From NCBI GenBank assembly GCA_964596125.1, contig CAZQRP010000001.1, forward strand, positions 124,001 to 188,000: a stretch of 64,000 bases of DNA. The letters are read 5' to 3'. The notes below the pieces were generated by a model, which did no database searches, was not told the DNA's origin, and worked only from the letters and a program-made list of their open reading frames with translations. Positions 7,038 to 16,572 of this stretch are shown here, piece by piece. This DNA comes from CAZQRP01 sp964596125 (GTDB taxonomy: Bacteria; Chloroflexota; Dehalococcoidia; GIF9; UBA5629). Numbering within the stretch: position 1 is the first letter of the stretch; the number at the start of each line of letters is the position of its first letter. Made by a program: the position numbers and the translations under genes.

Positions 7038-8870
7038 ATGAGTTTAGTACTTGAATATTGGCCTGAAATAATTATTCCTGCTATTGCCTTTATCAGCACG
7101 TTGGTGGCAGGGTACTTCGTATGGAGGATAGGTTGGAGCGCTTTCGATAGATGGGTACGCAAGGCATATGGACCAGAGAGCGGGATAGTTGGTAGAGTAG
7201 CCAGGAAGCCCTTCATTTTCTTGTGCCTCTTTGCAGGCTTTATCGTAGCATTACAGTTTTTTCGACTATCTGAAGTATGGATGTTCCTTGTGAGCAGGGT
7301 TTTATGGTGTGGTCTATTAGTTTTTCTCAGTTGGGCTGTCATTAAAATGGGGAGCAGCTTGGTAGCTTTCTACTCGACCAGATGGCAAGTAGAGCCAAAA
7401 GTTGTTGCCACTACCAGAAGTATAGGTCTTGTTCTGGTGCTTTTTATTGCAATGCTGATTGTGATAAATATCTGGGGATTTACTACTGTCCCTGTTTTTG
7501 TCATCATTGGTGTTTTTTCCTTGCTTATAATCCTGGCTTTTCGACCCATGATGCCCGATTTTTTGGCTGGATTCCAGCTTAGTACCGCCTGGCAAATAAA
7601 GAAGAATGACTATATAAGACTGGGAACAGGTGAAGAAGGATATGTTGTGGAAATAGGATGGATGAGGACGCGTCTCAAGGCACCAGATGAGAGCATTGTC
7701 CTGGTGGCTAATAGCAAAATGGTTGGGAGTACAGTAGTCAACTTAGGTCCGCAGTCCATGAAAGTTGAGTACGACAGGCTCAAGGTATACGCTGACCGTA
7801 TAGAAGCCCTGATGAAGGAGATAGAAAACCAGCGTGATGAGTTCCAGTCTATTCTATCGAGTATGGCCGAGGGAATAGTAGTACTGGATGCGACAAATAG
7901 GATTGTATCGTTAAATCCGGCCTCAGAAAGACTCTTTGGCCGACCTTCGGAAGAACTGGTTGGTAATGATATTAAAGCATATCTGGATTTATCTAAAAGC
8001 GAAATAACAGATATACTGGTGCATCAGGCTGACGGGGATGTTCAACCGGTCAGAAAAAAAATCGACGAGCGAGTCTTTAGTATAAATTTGCAGTCAGTCA
8101 AAGGACAGGAAGGACAGTTGGGGCGAGTTGTTTGCGCTATCCGTGATATCACGGAGCTGGATAGGGTTGACCAGATGAAGACTGAGTTTGTCTCAATGGT
8201 CTCCCATGAACTCCGTACGCCGCTAACATCGATAAAGGGCTATGTGGATATGGTGCTGGATGGTGAGGCAGGGGAAATTAACGAGGAGCAGACAAATTAT
8301 TTAGAGGTAGCACGTGCTAGCACCGACCGGCTTATTACTTTGGTAAACGAACTCCTTGATGTCTCACGTATTGAGGCCGGTGGTATTGAACTAAGGTTGA
8401 GGACTATAGTTCTTCAAGATATGGTACGTTCGGTTGCTGTATCGCTGCGAACTCAGATAGAAAAAAATAAAATCGTGCTTAAATTGGATATGCCTCGAAA
8501 GTCGATAAGGGTCTATGCCGACAGTAACCGTGTTACGGAGGTCCTGACTAATCTCCTCAGCAATGCCTGTAATTATTCACCTGTAGGTGCTTCTATAACT
8601 GTGAAAACGCGGATCGTCGATGGACAAGCCCAGGTTGATGTTACCGACACCGGTATCGGCATTTCTCCTGAGGACCAGGACAAGATTTTTGCCAAGTTCT
8701 ACCGGGTTGACAACTCTATGACCAAGCAGGTTAGTGGGACAGGCCTGGGTCTGAGTGTTGCCAGGTCTCTTGTGGAGATGCAGGGTGGGCGGATCTGGTT
8801 GAAAAGCAAGTTAAATAAGGGGAGTACGTTCAGTTTTACTATACCACTGGCGCCAGGTGATAATAGCTGA
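7038..8870 (+). CDS. Sensor histidine kinase with MscS-like membrane sensor, PAS and HisKA/HATPase
   Basis: 610 residues. Four or five hydrophobic segments occupy roughly 10-30, 58-76, 83-103, 128-147 and 152-168. They lead into an MscS-type beta domain at about 170-240 (IKKNDYIRLGTGEEGYVVEIGW, then IVLVANSKMVGSTVVN). A coiled linker, a PAS domain (about 265-375), HisKA with His390 in MVSHELRTPL, and a HATPase domain with the N-box (NLLSNACNYSP), DTGIGIS and GTGLGLS follow. The kinase core looks complete. The channel-like input suggests sensing of membrane tension or osmolarity, which is inference. It ends 2 bp from the convergent malQ stop. A stand-alone MscS gene lies at 27141-28055. Confidence 0.88.
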   Translation: MSLVLEYWPEIIIPAIAFISTLVAGYFVWRIGWSAFDRWVRKAYGPESGIVGRVARKPFIFLCLFAGFIVALQFFRLSEVWMFLVSRVLWCGLLVFLSWAVIKMGSSLVAFYSTRWQVEPKVVATTRSIGLVLVLFIAMLIVINIWGFTTVPVFVIIGVFSLLIILAFRPMMPDFLAGFQLSTAWQIKKNDYIRLGTGEEGYVVEIGWMRTRLKAPDESIVLVANSKMVGSTVVNLGPQSMKVEYDRLKVYADRIEALMKEIENQRDEFQSILSSMAEGIVVLDATNRIVSLNPASERLFGRPSEELVGNDIKAYLDLSKSEITDILVHQADGDVQPVRKKIDERVFSINLQSVKGQEGQLGRVVCAIRDITELDRVDQMKTEFVSMVSHELRTPLTSIKGYVDMVLDGEAGEINEEQTNYLEVARASTDRLITLVNELLDVSRIEAGGIELRLRTIVLQDMVRSVAVSLRTQIEKNKIVLKLDMPRKSIRVYADSNRVTEVLTNLLSNACNYSPVGASITVKTRIVDGQAQVDVTDTGIGISPEDQDKIFAKFYRVDNSMTKQVSGTGLGLSVARSLVEMQGGRIWLKSKLNKGSTFSFTIPLAPGDNS

Positions 8871-8872
8871 GG

Positions 8873-10414
8873 TTACGTTTGCCTGTTGTAAAGAACTGTT
8901 AATTCCCTCAGTCTCGCTTTACTATCATCGGTCAGCATTTCAAAGGTGAAACGCCAGCACCAATTTCCAGTAGTCGTACCCGGATGGTTCGTTTTCGCTT
9001 CACTGCCCAGGCCTAAAACATCTTGCATGGGAATGATGGCAGTATCAGCAACGGACATGAAAGCCAGGCGTATGAAGTCCCAGTTGATCTCATTGCCATT
9101 AGTTCCAAGATACTTCAGGGCAAGCTCTCGTTCCCGCTTACTTTCTTCTTTGCCAAGAGTAGTCAGTCCCACATCACCACCTCTAAACCACCCTATAGTT
9201 GTATTGTTGTCATGGGTACCGGTGTAAACCACACAATGTCGTGGATAGTTGTGGGGCTTGTATTCATCAGCCATAGGATCATTGCCAAAAGCGAACTGTA
9301 GCACCTTCATCCCTGGAAAACCGAACGTATCTCTTAGAGCAATGACCTCCGGTGTGATTACTCCCAGGTCTTCAGCTATTAACGGAAGGGTCCCCAATGA
9401 CTTCTGTACGGCTTCAAATAATTCTACTCCCGGGCCGGGGACCCACCGTCCGTTTATAGCGGTAGTGTCGGTGCCTGGTACCTCCCAGTACTTTTCAAAG
9501 CCCCGGAAATGGTCCAGTCTGATGATATCTGTACAGGCATGTGTCGTACGAAAGCGTTCGATCCACCAGGAATAGCCATCCTTTGCCATTACATCCCATC
9601 GGTATAAGGGATTCCCCCATAACTGCCCCGTCTTGCTGAAATAATCTGGCGGCACTCCGGCTATTACCGTTGGTTTGCCATCAGCGTCCAGATAGAACAT
9701 CTCTGGATTTGACCAGACCTCGGCGCTGTCGAGTGCGACAAATATGGCAATATCACCTATCAGCCTGATCCCGAGATTATTGCAATACTTCTTGAGGTCA
9801 GACCATTGTTTGTTAAACTGGTACTGCTGGTATTTATGACAGCGAATTTCACGGCTCAGCTTCTTAGTCCATTGCTCAAGGGATTTTGGCTGCCGTTTCC
9901 TGATATCCTTCTCCCACGTGGTCCAGTCAGCAGGGCCATGTGCCTCTTTTAATGCCATAAACAGTGAGTAAACATCCAGCCATGTGGAGTTATGCTGGCA
10001 GTACATTTCGAACTCTTCACGCTCCGTTGGACCGGCGCTCTTCTCAAAGACCGTAAACGACTTTCTCAATAGGGGTATCTTAAAATTAATAACAGCACCG
10101 TAGTCGACGCTATGCTCGGAGAAAGAGGGTGCATTTTTAAGGTCAGAAGGTCTCAGCAACTTATCCTCGACCAATCTTTCAAGGCTGATAAGCAATGTGT
10201 TGCCGGCGAATACTGAAAAACATTGATATGGAGAGTTGCCATAGCCTGTGGGTCCCAGAGGTAATACTTGCCAGAGACTCTGTTTTGTGCTTGCCAGGAA
10301 ATCTGCGAAGTGATAAGCTTCACTTCCCAGGTCTCCTATACCAAATCTTCCCGGGAGCGATGTCGGATGTAATAATATTCCACTTGCTCTGGGAAAGTTC
10401 ATGGTATGCCGCAC
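8873..10414 (-). CDS. malQ: 4-alpha-glucanotransferase (amylomaltase)
   Basis: 513 residues, normal for GH77. It transfers alpha-1,4-glucan segments between maltodextrins and releases glucose, in the cytoplasm. Early motifs are SGILLHPTSLPGRFGIGDLG and SPYQCFSVFAGN. The catalytic region shows IGDIAIFVALDSAEVW, the nucleophile Asp in IIRLDHFRGF, the acid Glu in LIAEDLG and the THDNNTT loop. The start could also be the second methionine (10402). It lies 21 bp downstream of the GH13 gene on the same strand, and works naturally with glgP in maltodextrin turnover. Confidence 0.93.
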   Translation of the reverse strand: MRHTMNFPRASGILLHPTSLPGRFGIGDLGSEAYHFADFLASTKQSLWQVLPLGPTGYGNSPYQCFSVFAGNTLLISLERLVEDKLLRPSDLKNAPSFSEHSVDYGAVINFKIPLLRKSFTVFEKSAGPTEREEFEMYCQHNSTWLDVYSLFMALKEAHGPADWTTWEKDIRKRQPKSLEQWTKKLSREIRCHKYQQYQFNKQWSDLKKYCNNLGIRLIGDIAIFVALDSAEVWSNPEMFYLDADGKPTVIAGVPPDYFSKTGQLWGNPLYRWDVMAKDGYSWWIERFRTTHACTDIIRLDHFRGFEKYWEVPGTDTTAINGRWVPGPGVELFEAVQKSLGTLPLIAEDLGVITPEVIALRDTFGFPGMKVLQFAFGNDPMADEYKPHNYPRHCVVYTGTHDNNTTIGWFRGGDVGLTTLGKEESKRERELALKYLGTNGNEINWDFIRLAFMSVADTAIIPMQDVLGLGSEAKTNHPGTTTGNWCWRFTFEMLTDDSKARLRELTVLYNRQT

Positions 10415-10435
10415 CTGAAAAATTTCTTCATTACT

Positions 10436-11710
10436 TTACTGCGATTCCAGAAGTAGCACAACTTCTGCCGGATTCAGCACTATTGTCTGACCCAGTAATG
10501 GTGTCCCGGAGGGAGAGCTCTCATCCCGGCAAATGTGGTGCAGGCGATGTTGTTTACTGATGGCGAGTATATCCTCGATATCTACTGGTATGATTCTATT
10601 CCAGCTCTTGTTTATTATGATCCAACCTGTCAGGTTGGGGGACAGCTCCGTTTTCCGTTGCAGGATAAGGATATCTGCATCATTTCTGCTTGTCTGGAGT
10701 TTACCCTCGCCGTGAAAGAGACGGTGCTCCATCTTTAGTTTATTCGTCCGTTTTATAAATTTCTGCAGGTCGAAGGCAGGTGTTTCCCAATCGGTAGGAC
10801 GTGTGACAACAACATCAAGTTTCTTTTTAAAGCCGAACTCATAACCAATAGGCATCATCAGACCGGCGGAGAAGACGGCGGCGAAAGCATAGCGCTGGCG
10901 CTGTACAGCCTCGTTACCGTCAGTGTCAGCAGCAAGCCGTGTTGTGTCATGGGTCTCGGGAAAGGAAATGGAGGGGGCGATTTTACCGAACATTTCATGC
11001 TGGTTTAGACACCATGACTGCTCAAAGTCCCACCACTTGGAACTGTTGAAGAAGTAGTGCAAGCCTGCATTATGCAGGGCTAAGGCTTCCTCCTCAGTGC
11101 ATCCCAGTGTTTCGGCAAAAAAAATGGCCTCGGGATCAACATTGACGGCCTCTTCGATCAGGTAATGCCATAGTTCGGCAGGTACCTTATAGGCAGCGTC
11201 ACAACGGAAGCCTTTGAATCCCAGGTGCAGGTAGTGCTTTACAAGCTCAGCCCAGTAACTCCAGAGGTTAGATTTATCATTCGAACTGCTGTTGTCTATC
11301 TCTGCCAGGTCGCCCCATACCGTTATCTTTTCCGGATCATCCGGATCTTGAGCGAAAGGACTGACGATCTTACCGTCGTCATCATGAACATACCATTCAG
11401 GATGTTCATGGACCAGCGGGCAATCGCGTGAGGTGTGGTTGATAACAAGGTCCATTACCGGCCATAGCCCAGATTCTTGAAACCTGTGGAGCGTATGCTC
11501 AAGAAGACTAAGATCGCTCTGCTTTTTGTCGTGGGGCAGAAAGTCCGGATTGATGCGATAATGGTGTTTGACCGCATATAGACTTCCAGAAAATCCCGGC
11601 TCATGGATCGGATTGATAAAGAGCCAGTTGAAACCCATGCTGGCAGCACGGTCAGCGTGTTGCGGCCAATCAGCTATGGTACCTATCAGGCGGGGGAAAA
11701 GGTTGTACAT
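10436..11710 (-). CDS. GH13 alpha-amylase family glycosidase/transferase
   Basis: About 424 residues from the ATG at 11710. A longer frame from a TTG at 11809 adds 33 residues without family character, so I prefer the ATG just before FPRLIGTIADW. GH13 landmarks are VMDLVINHTS, the nucleophile Asp in GFRCDAAYK, the acid Glu in FFAETLG and the third acid in SFPETHDTTR. The early loop GSLYAVKHHYRINP and the lack of extra domains suggest a compact enzyme related to the N-terminal GH13 modules of maltosyltransferases. Substrate and product are not settled. It is probably co-transcribed with malQ. Confidence 0.82.
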   Translation of the reverse strand: MYNLFPRLIGTIADWPQHADRAASMGFNWLFINPIHEPGFSGSLYAVKHHYRINPDFLPHDKKQSDLSLLEHTLHRFQESGLWPVMDLVINHTSRDCPLVHEHPEWYVHDDDGKIVSPFAQDPDDPEKITVWGDLAEIDNSSSNDKSNLWSYWAELVKHYLHLGFKGFRCDAAYKVPAELWHYLIEEAVNVDPEAIFFAETLGCTEEEALALHNAGLHYFFNSSKWWDFEQSWCLNQHEMFGKIAPSISFPETHDTTRLAADTDGNEAVQRQRYAFAAVFSAGLMMPIGYEFGFKKKLDVVVTRPTDWETPAFDLQKFIKRTNKLKMEHRLFHGEGKLQTSRNDADILILQRKTELSPNLTGWIIINKSWNRIIPVDIEDILAISKQHRLHHICRDESSPSGTPLLGQTIVLNPAEVVLLLESQ

Positions 11711-11890
11711 TATTGGTACCTGTTCGTGTTCTTTCACTGCGGTCTTGCTTTCTGACTCGATTTTGGTCGCATGGCTGTATAGTATAGCTGTGACGAATTG
11801 CCGGTACAAGAACTAAGCCACGGGCCAAACCCCAGCGCTAATTATACAACCTTCGTTATGATGTTTACATTATGATTAGCCTGGTAATAT

Positions 11891-12637
11891 TTACTTAGCC
11901 TTACCCTGGCTGGCAACAGCGTCCATTGCTTTATTGACCTCTTTCTGATCGCCAAGATAGTAACTTTTGATTGGTCTTAAGTTGTGGTCGAGCTCGTAAA
12001 CAAGAGGTATGCCTGTTGGGATGTTCAGTTTTACTATATCACTATCGGATATGTTATCAAGGTGTTTAACGAGTGCCCGCAAACTGTTTCCGTGAGCTGA
12101 TATGATTGTCCTTTTTCCAGACTTTATTGTGGGTGCCAGTACTTCATGCCAGTATGGTAGAAACCGGTTAACAGTATCCTTTAAACTTTCTGTTAAGGGC
12201 AGGTCTTTTTCGTCTAAGTCCTTGTATCGCGGGTCATTTCCGGGATACCTTTCATCTGTTTTTTCAAGGCCGGGCGGCTGAATATCATAGCTTCGTCTCC
12301 ATATAAGGACCTGTTCCTCGCCAAATTTCGCTGCCATCTCTGCCTTGTTCAGTCCTTGCAGCGCTCCATAGTGCCTTTCATTAAGTCTCCATGACAGGAG
12401 TACCGGTATCCACATTAAATCCATTTCATCAAGGATAATCCATAAAGTCCGTATCGCTCTTTTCAATACCGAGTTGAAAGCAATATCGAAGGAATATCCT
12501 TGTTCACGTAATATTTTACCGGCTTTTTTTGCCTCAGCTATTCCTCTTTTCGATAAGTCCACATCTGTCCACCCGGTAAATCTGTTCTCTTTATTCCAAG
12601 TACTCTCGCCATGCCGTATGAGTACTAGCTTCATCAT
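11891..12637 (-). CDS. gpmA: 2,3-bisphosphoglycerate-dependent phosphoglycerate mutase
   Basis: 248 residues, the usual length. It interconverts 3- and 2-phosphoglycerate in glycolysis. The phosphohistidine motif LIRHGESTWN is at residues 5-14, followed by FTGWTDVDLSKRG, RLNERHYGALQGLNK and the second catalytic His in ISAHGNSLRALVK, all canonical. A GGGGAG ribosome site lies 7 bases before the first ATG. It is transcribed away from the glgE operon and sits inside the glucan island, linking glucan breakdown to lower glycolysis. Confidence 0.93.
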   Translation of the reverse strand: MMKLVLIRHGESTWNKENRFTGWTDVDLSKRGIAEAKKAGKILREQGYSFDIAFNSVLKRAIRTLWIILDEMDLMWIPVLLSWRLNERHYGALQGLNKAEMAAKFGEEQVLIWRRSYDIQPPGLEKTDERYPGNDPRYKDLDEKDLPLTESLKDTVNRFLPYWHEVLAPTIKSGKRTIISAHGNSLRALVKHLDNISDSDIVKLNIPTGIPLVYELDHNLRPIKSYYLGDQKEVNKAMDAVASQGKAK

Positions 12638-12781
12638 TGTTGTACTCCCCGTGAGAAAGAGTCCTGTTTGTTACAATATAAAATTATCAGTTGGCTTATT
12701 AATTATAATATATAATGGGTGTCAAAGTTATCTCTTGTTGAGTTGACCGAATTCAAATGCCATATAGACCTGCTGTTGGTA

Positions 12782-12810
12782 TTGACGTGATAGGGTGACT
12801 AACCTACAAT
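12782..12810 (+). promoter_or_regulatory. Promoter of the glgE-treS-treT-mak operon
   Basis: TTGACG (12782-12787), 17-base spacer, TACAAT (12805-12810); five of six bases match in each hexamer with ideal spacing. Transcription would begin near 12817, about 33 bases before the glgE ATG. The downstream genes are packed closely enough to be read from it through 21213. Confidence 0.6.
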
Positions 12811-12849
12811 TAGTGAAACTTGTGGTACATACTATGAGCGAGGTTACTA

Positions 12850-14823
12850 ATGGTAGCTCAGTATAACACCATTATTATCGAAGATGTTTATCCGGAACTT
12901 GATTCTGGCCGGTATCCTGTAAAACGGGAAGTTGGTGAAATTTTCGAAGTTTGGGCAGACATATTTAAGGAGGGACATGATGTATTGTCTGCTACACTTA
13001 AGTACCGGAGGAAAAAAGACGATGTCTGGAATGAGACTCCTATGGAGTTATTGGATAATGACCGCTGGTGTGGCTCTTTCATGCTACAGGAGAACACGAG
13101 GTATGTATACACTATAGAAGCGTTTACCAATGTTTTTGAATCCTGGAGAAATAGCGTCATGATTAAGTCACAGGCAGGGGAAAATATAGCCGGCGAGCTA
13201 ATGGATGGGGAACGAATTATCGCTGAGGCAGTAGAAAAGTCTGCTGGCGATAATCGTAATGTGCTGAAGGCAATCCTCCACCAGTTGAAAAAGAGCAATG
13301 GGAATGAGACGGTCCAAATTTTGAACAATGAGCAGCTAGCCTGGCTCATGGCCCTGTATCCCGATAAACAAGATGCTACTACCTACGATCGTGAGCTGGA
13401 GGTTGTAGTTGACAGGCAACTGGCCGGATTCGCTGCATGGTATGAAATGTTTCACCGGTCTCAGGGCAAAGTGCCTGCTCAAAGTGCTACCTTTGCTGAT
13501 TGTGAGCAGCGGCTTCGGGAAATTAAAGAAATGGGATTTACTGTTGTTTATTTGCCTCCAATTCATCCTATAGGACGGGAAAACCGTAAGGGACGGAATA
13601 ACCTGTTGAAAGCAGGTCTAAACGATCCTGGTAGTCCTTGGGCCATCGGCAATGAATTTGGCGGGCATAAGGCGGTGAACCCGGAGCTTGGGACGCTTGC
13701 TGATTTCGATCATTTCGTTCGGGCTGCGAAAGCTCTGGACATGGAAGTAGCGCTGGACTTTGCTATCCAGTGCTCTGCTGACCACCCTTATATCAAAGAA
13801 CATCCGGAATGGTTTTACAAGCGCCCTGACGGCTCAATGCGCTATGCTGAGAATCCACCTAAGAAATACCAGGATATTTACCCGTTTAACTTCTTCTGTG
13901 AAGACAGGGATGCGCTTTGGCAAGAACTGAAAAGTATTCTTAGCTTTTGGATTGAGCATGGAGTCAGGATTTTCCGTGTGGACAATCCCCATACCAAGCC
14001 ATTCTTATTCTGGAAATGGCTAATTGAGGAAATCCAAGCCGATTATCCGAATGTCATCTTCTTGTCTGAGGCATTCACCCGTCCAAAGGTGCTAAAGTTA
14101 CTGGCTAAGATAGGTTTCACACAGTCTTATACTTACTTCACCTGGCGCAACTTTAAAGACGAACTGACAGATTACATGATGGAGCTGACCCAGTCAGAAG
14201 TAATAGAGTATCTGCGAGGTAATCTGTTCACCAACACCCCGGATATCTTACCTCCAATACTTCAACGAGGTGGCAGGCCAGCTTTTAAAATGCGGCTTGT
14301 CCTGGCAGCAACCCTCTCCTCGGTCTACGGTGTTTATAACGGATTTGAGCTATGTGAAGGTTCCGCTATTCCAGGAACTGAGGAATACCTGAACTCTGAG
14401 AAATATGAATATAAGGTCTGGGACTGGGACCGTCCGGGCAATATCAAAGAATATATTGCTAATGTGAACAGGATCAGGCGGGAAAATCCTGCACTTCAGC
14501 TTAACAGAAACCTCAAGTTCTACAAGGCTGAAAATGGGAATATCATTTTTTACGGTAAAATGACCCCAACAAAAGACAACATTATCCTGGTAGTGGTAAA
14601 TCTAGATCCATTTCAACCCCATGAATCCCTGCTGAATATTCCGCTAGAGGATATAGGTATCAGTCCTGAAGAAAAATATGTTGTTGATGAGCTGATAACC
14701 GGTGCTACTTATTTATGGACTGGAGAAACACAGACTATATCTCTGAATCCTCAATTGGAACCCGCCATGATATTGAGAATTTCTCGGTGGGCATATAAGG
14801 AATATGATACGCCCTGTTTCTAA
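12850..14823 (+). CDS. glgE: Alpha-1,4-glucan:maltose-1-phosphate maltosyltransferase
   Basis: 657 residues, full length for GlgE (GH13_3). It elongates alpha-1,4-glucan using maltose-1-phosphate. The order is N-terminal beta domain (about 1-125), helical region, catalytic barrel with MGFTVVYLPPIHPIGR, then nucleophile Asp378 in FRVDNPHTKP and acid Glu407 in FLSEAFTRP. The 29-residue spacing between the two equals that in the characterised Streptomyces enzyme as I recall it. The EYLNSEKYE region and a C-terminal beta domain follow. It opens the operon that also holds treS and mak, the enzymes that make its donor from trehalose. Confidence 0.93.
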   Translation: MVAQYNTIIIEDVYPELDSGRYPVKREVGEIFEVWADIFKEGHDVLSATLKYRRKKDDVWNETPMELLDNDRWCGSFMLQENTRYVYTIEAFTNVFESWRNSVMIKSQAGENIAGELMDGERIIAEAVEKSAGDNRNVLKAILHQLKKSNGNETVQILNNEQLAWLMALYPDKQDATTYDRELEVVVDRQLAGFAAWYEMFHRSQGKVPAQSATFADCEQRLREIKEMGFTVVYLPPIHPIGRENRKGRNNLLKAGLNDPGSPWAIGNEFGGHKAVNPELGTLADFDHFVRAAKALDMEVALDFAIQCSADHPYIKEHPEWFYKRPDGSMRYAENPPKKYQDIYPFNFFCEDRDALWQELKSILSFWIEHGVRIFRVDNPHTKPFLFWKWLIEEIQADYPNVIFLSEAFTRPKVLKLLAKIGFTQSYTYFTWRNFKDELTDYMMELTQSEVIEYLRGNLFTNTPDILPPILQRGGRPAFKMRLVLAATLSSVYGVYNGFELCEGSAIPGTEEYLNSEKYEYKVWDWDRPGNIKEYIANVNRIRRENPALQLNRNLKFYKAENGNIIFYGKMTPTKDNIILVVVNLDPFQPHESLLNIPLEDIGISPEEKYVVDELITGATYLWTGETQTISLNPQLEPAMILRISRWAYKEYDTPCF

Positions 14824-14841
14824 GCAATAAAGAACGAGGTT

Positions 14842-16515
14842 ATGGAAAGTTCAAATACGTTGTGGTACAAAGATGCCATATTTTACGAGTTGCATGTACG
14901 TGCCTTCTGCGATGCAAATGGTGATGGTAAAGGCGATTTTAAGGGCCTGCTGCAAAAATTAGACTATCTTGCGGACCTGGGTATTGATTGTATCTGGCTT
15001 CTACCCTTTTACCCGTCTCCCCTGAGAGACGATGGGTATGATATATCCGACTTTCATAACATACATCCCGACTATGGGACTATTGAGGATTTCCAGAAAT
15101 TCATGCATGAGGCACACCGAAGAAATATTCGGGTCATTGCTGACCTTGTGGTGAATCATACTTCTGACCAGCACCCGTGGTTTCAGGAAGCACGCAGTTC
15201 TTCTACTTCCCAAAAGCATAATTATTATGTCTGGAGTGATACTCCTGATAGGTATACCGATGCCCGCATTATTTTCATTGATACTGAGAAATCTAACTGG
15301 ACTTTAGATACCATAACCAATAAATATTACTGGCATCGTTTCTTCAGCCATCAGCCGGATCTGAATTATGACAATCCTGAAGTACGGGAAGCTATGATTA
15401 ATGTAGCCTTTTTCTGGCTGGAGAAAGGACTGGATGGCTTGCGCTGCGATGCAGTACCTTACCTGTTCGAGCGTGATGGGACAAATTGTGAGAATCTTCC
15501 GGAAACTCATGCTTTCCTGAAAGAAATGCGCTCCAGGATAGAACAAAAGTATGAAGCGAAAGTTTTACTTGCCGAGGCGAACCAGTTACCACAAGACGTG
15601 TGCCATTACTTCGGTGATGGTGACGAATTTCATATGGCATTCCATTTTCCCCTTATGCCCAACATATTCATGGCTTTGGCGAGAGAAAACCGACAGCCTA
15701 TTGTAGATGTGATGACCCGTACCCCCAGCATTCCGGATGCTTGCCAGTGGGGGCTGTTTCTGCGGAATCATGACGAGGTGACCCTGGAAATGGTGACGGA
15801 GTTGCAACGTGCTTTTATGTGGTATATTTATGCCACTGACTCGCGGGTACGTATTAACCTGGGTATCCGCCGCAGGCTGGCACCATTGTTAGAGAATGAC
15901 CTGCGCAAAATAGAGCTGCTTAATAGCATCCTGCTGACAATGCCCGGCAGTCCCATCATCTATTACGGTGACGAGATTGGAATGGGCGATAATGTTTACC
16001 TCGGCGACCGCAATGGCGTTCGCACTCCCATGCAGTGGACTGGAGACCGGAATGCAGGATTCTCAATGGCTGATCCCGAGCAACTGTATTTACCGGTAAT
16101 TAGCAATCCGGTCTATGGCTATCAGACCGTCAATGTTGAAGCTCAGTTACGAACGCCCAGTTCGCTGCTTAATACCATGAAAAAGCTGATAGGAGTTCGA
16201 AAGAAGCATCAAGTCTTTGGCTATGGTTCCATAGAGTTCTTAAGACCCAGAAATAACACAGTCTTGGCCTATATTAGAAGCTATCGCGGTGAAAATGTCC
16301 TTGTCGTGCAGAATCTGGCTGATTCATCTCAACCTGTGGAATTGGATTTAAAACGATTTCATGAAGCTGTTCCTGTTGAGATGTTGGGGGAAATACGTTT
16401 TCCTCGTATAGGCGAATTGCCCTATATGCTGACTTTAGGTCCATACGGTTTTTACTGGTTTCGTCTGGAAAGTAAGCAAATGGCAGATCGTCAAGAAGGT
16501 ACCCCAATTAAATAG
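14842..16515 (+). CDS. treS: Trehalose synthase (maltose alpha-D-glucosyltransferase)
   Basis: 557 residues of GH13_16. It isomerises trehalose and maltose in the cytoplasm. Motifs: WYKDAIFYELHVRAF at the start, DLVVNHTSDQHPWF, nucleophile Asp203 in LRCDAVPYL, acid Glu245 in LLAEANQ, Asp311 in RNHDEV, and YYGDEIGMGDN. There is no fused maltokinase domain; the kinase is a separate gene 1.3 kb downstream. The gap to glgE is 18 bp. It could supply maltose to Mak and GlgE, or recycle trehalose. Confidence 0.93.
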   Translation: MESSNTLWYKDAIFYELHVRAFCDANGDGKGDFKGLLQKLDYLADLGIDCIWLLPFYPSPLRDDGYDISDFHNIHPDYGTIEDFQKFMHEAHRRNIRVIADLVVNHTSDQHPWFQEARSSSTSQKHNYYVWSDTPDRYTDARIIFIDTEKSNWTLDTITNKYYWHRFFSHQPDLNYDNPEVREAMINVAFFWLEKGLDGLRCDAVPYLFERDGTNCENLPETHAFLKEMRSRIEQKYEAKVLLAEANQLPQDVCHYFGDGDEFHMAFHFPLMPNIFMALARENRQPIVDVMTRTPSIPDACQWGLFLRNHDEVTLEMVTELQRAFMWYIYATDSRVRINLGIRRRLAPLLENDLRKIELLNSILLTMPGSPIIYYGDEIGMGDNVYLGDRNGVRTPMQWTGDRNAGFSMADPEQLYLPVISNPVYGYQTVNVEAQLRTPSSLLNTMKKLIGVRKKHQVFGYGSIEFLRPRNNTVLAYIRSYRGENVLVVQNLADSSQPVELDLKRFHEAVPVEMLGEIRFPRIGELPYMLTLGPYGFYWFRLESKQMADRQEGTPIK

Positions 16516-16572
16516 TTATGATAGGTTATGTTATTTTACATTTCAGGTGACTGTTCCAATCATTAAGGTGAA

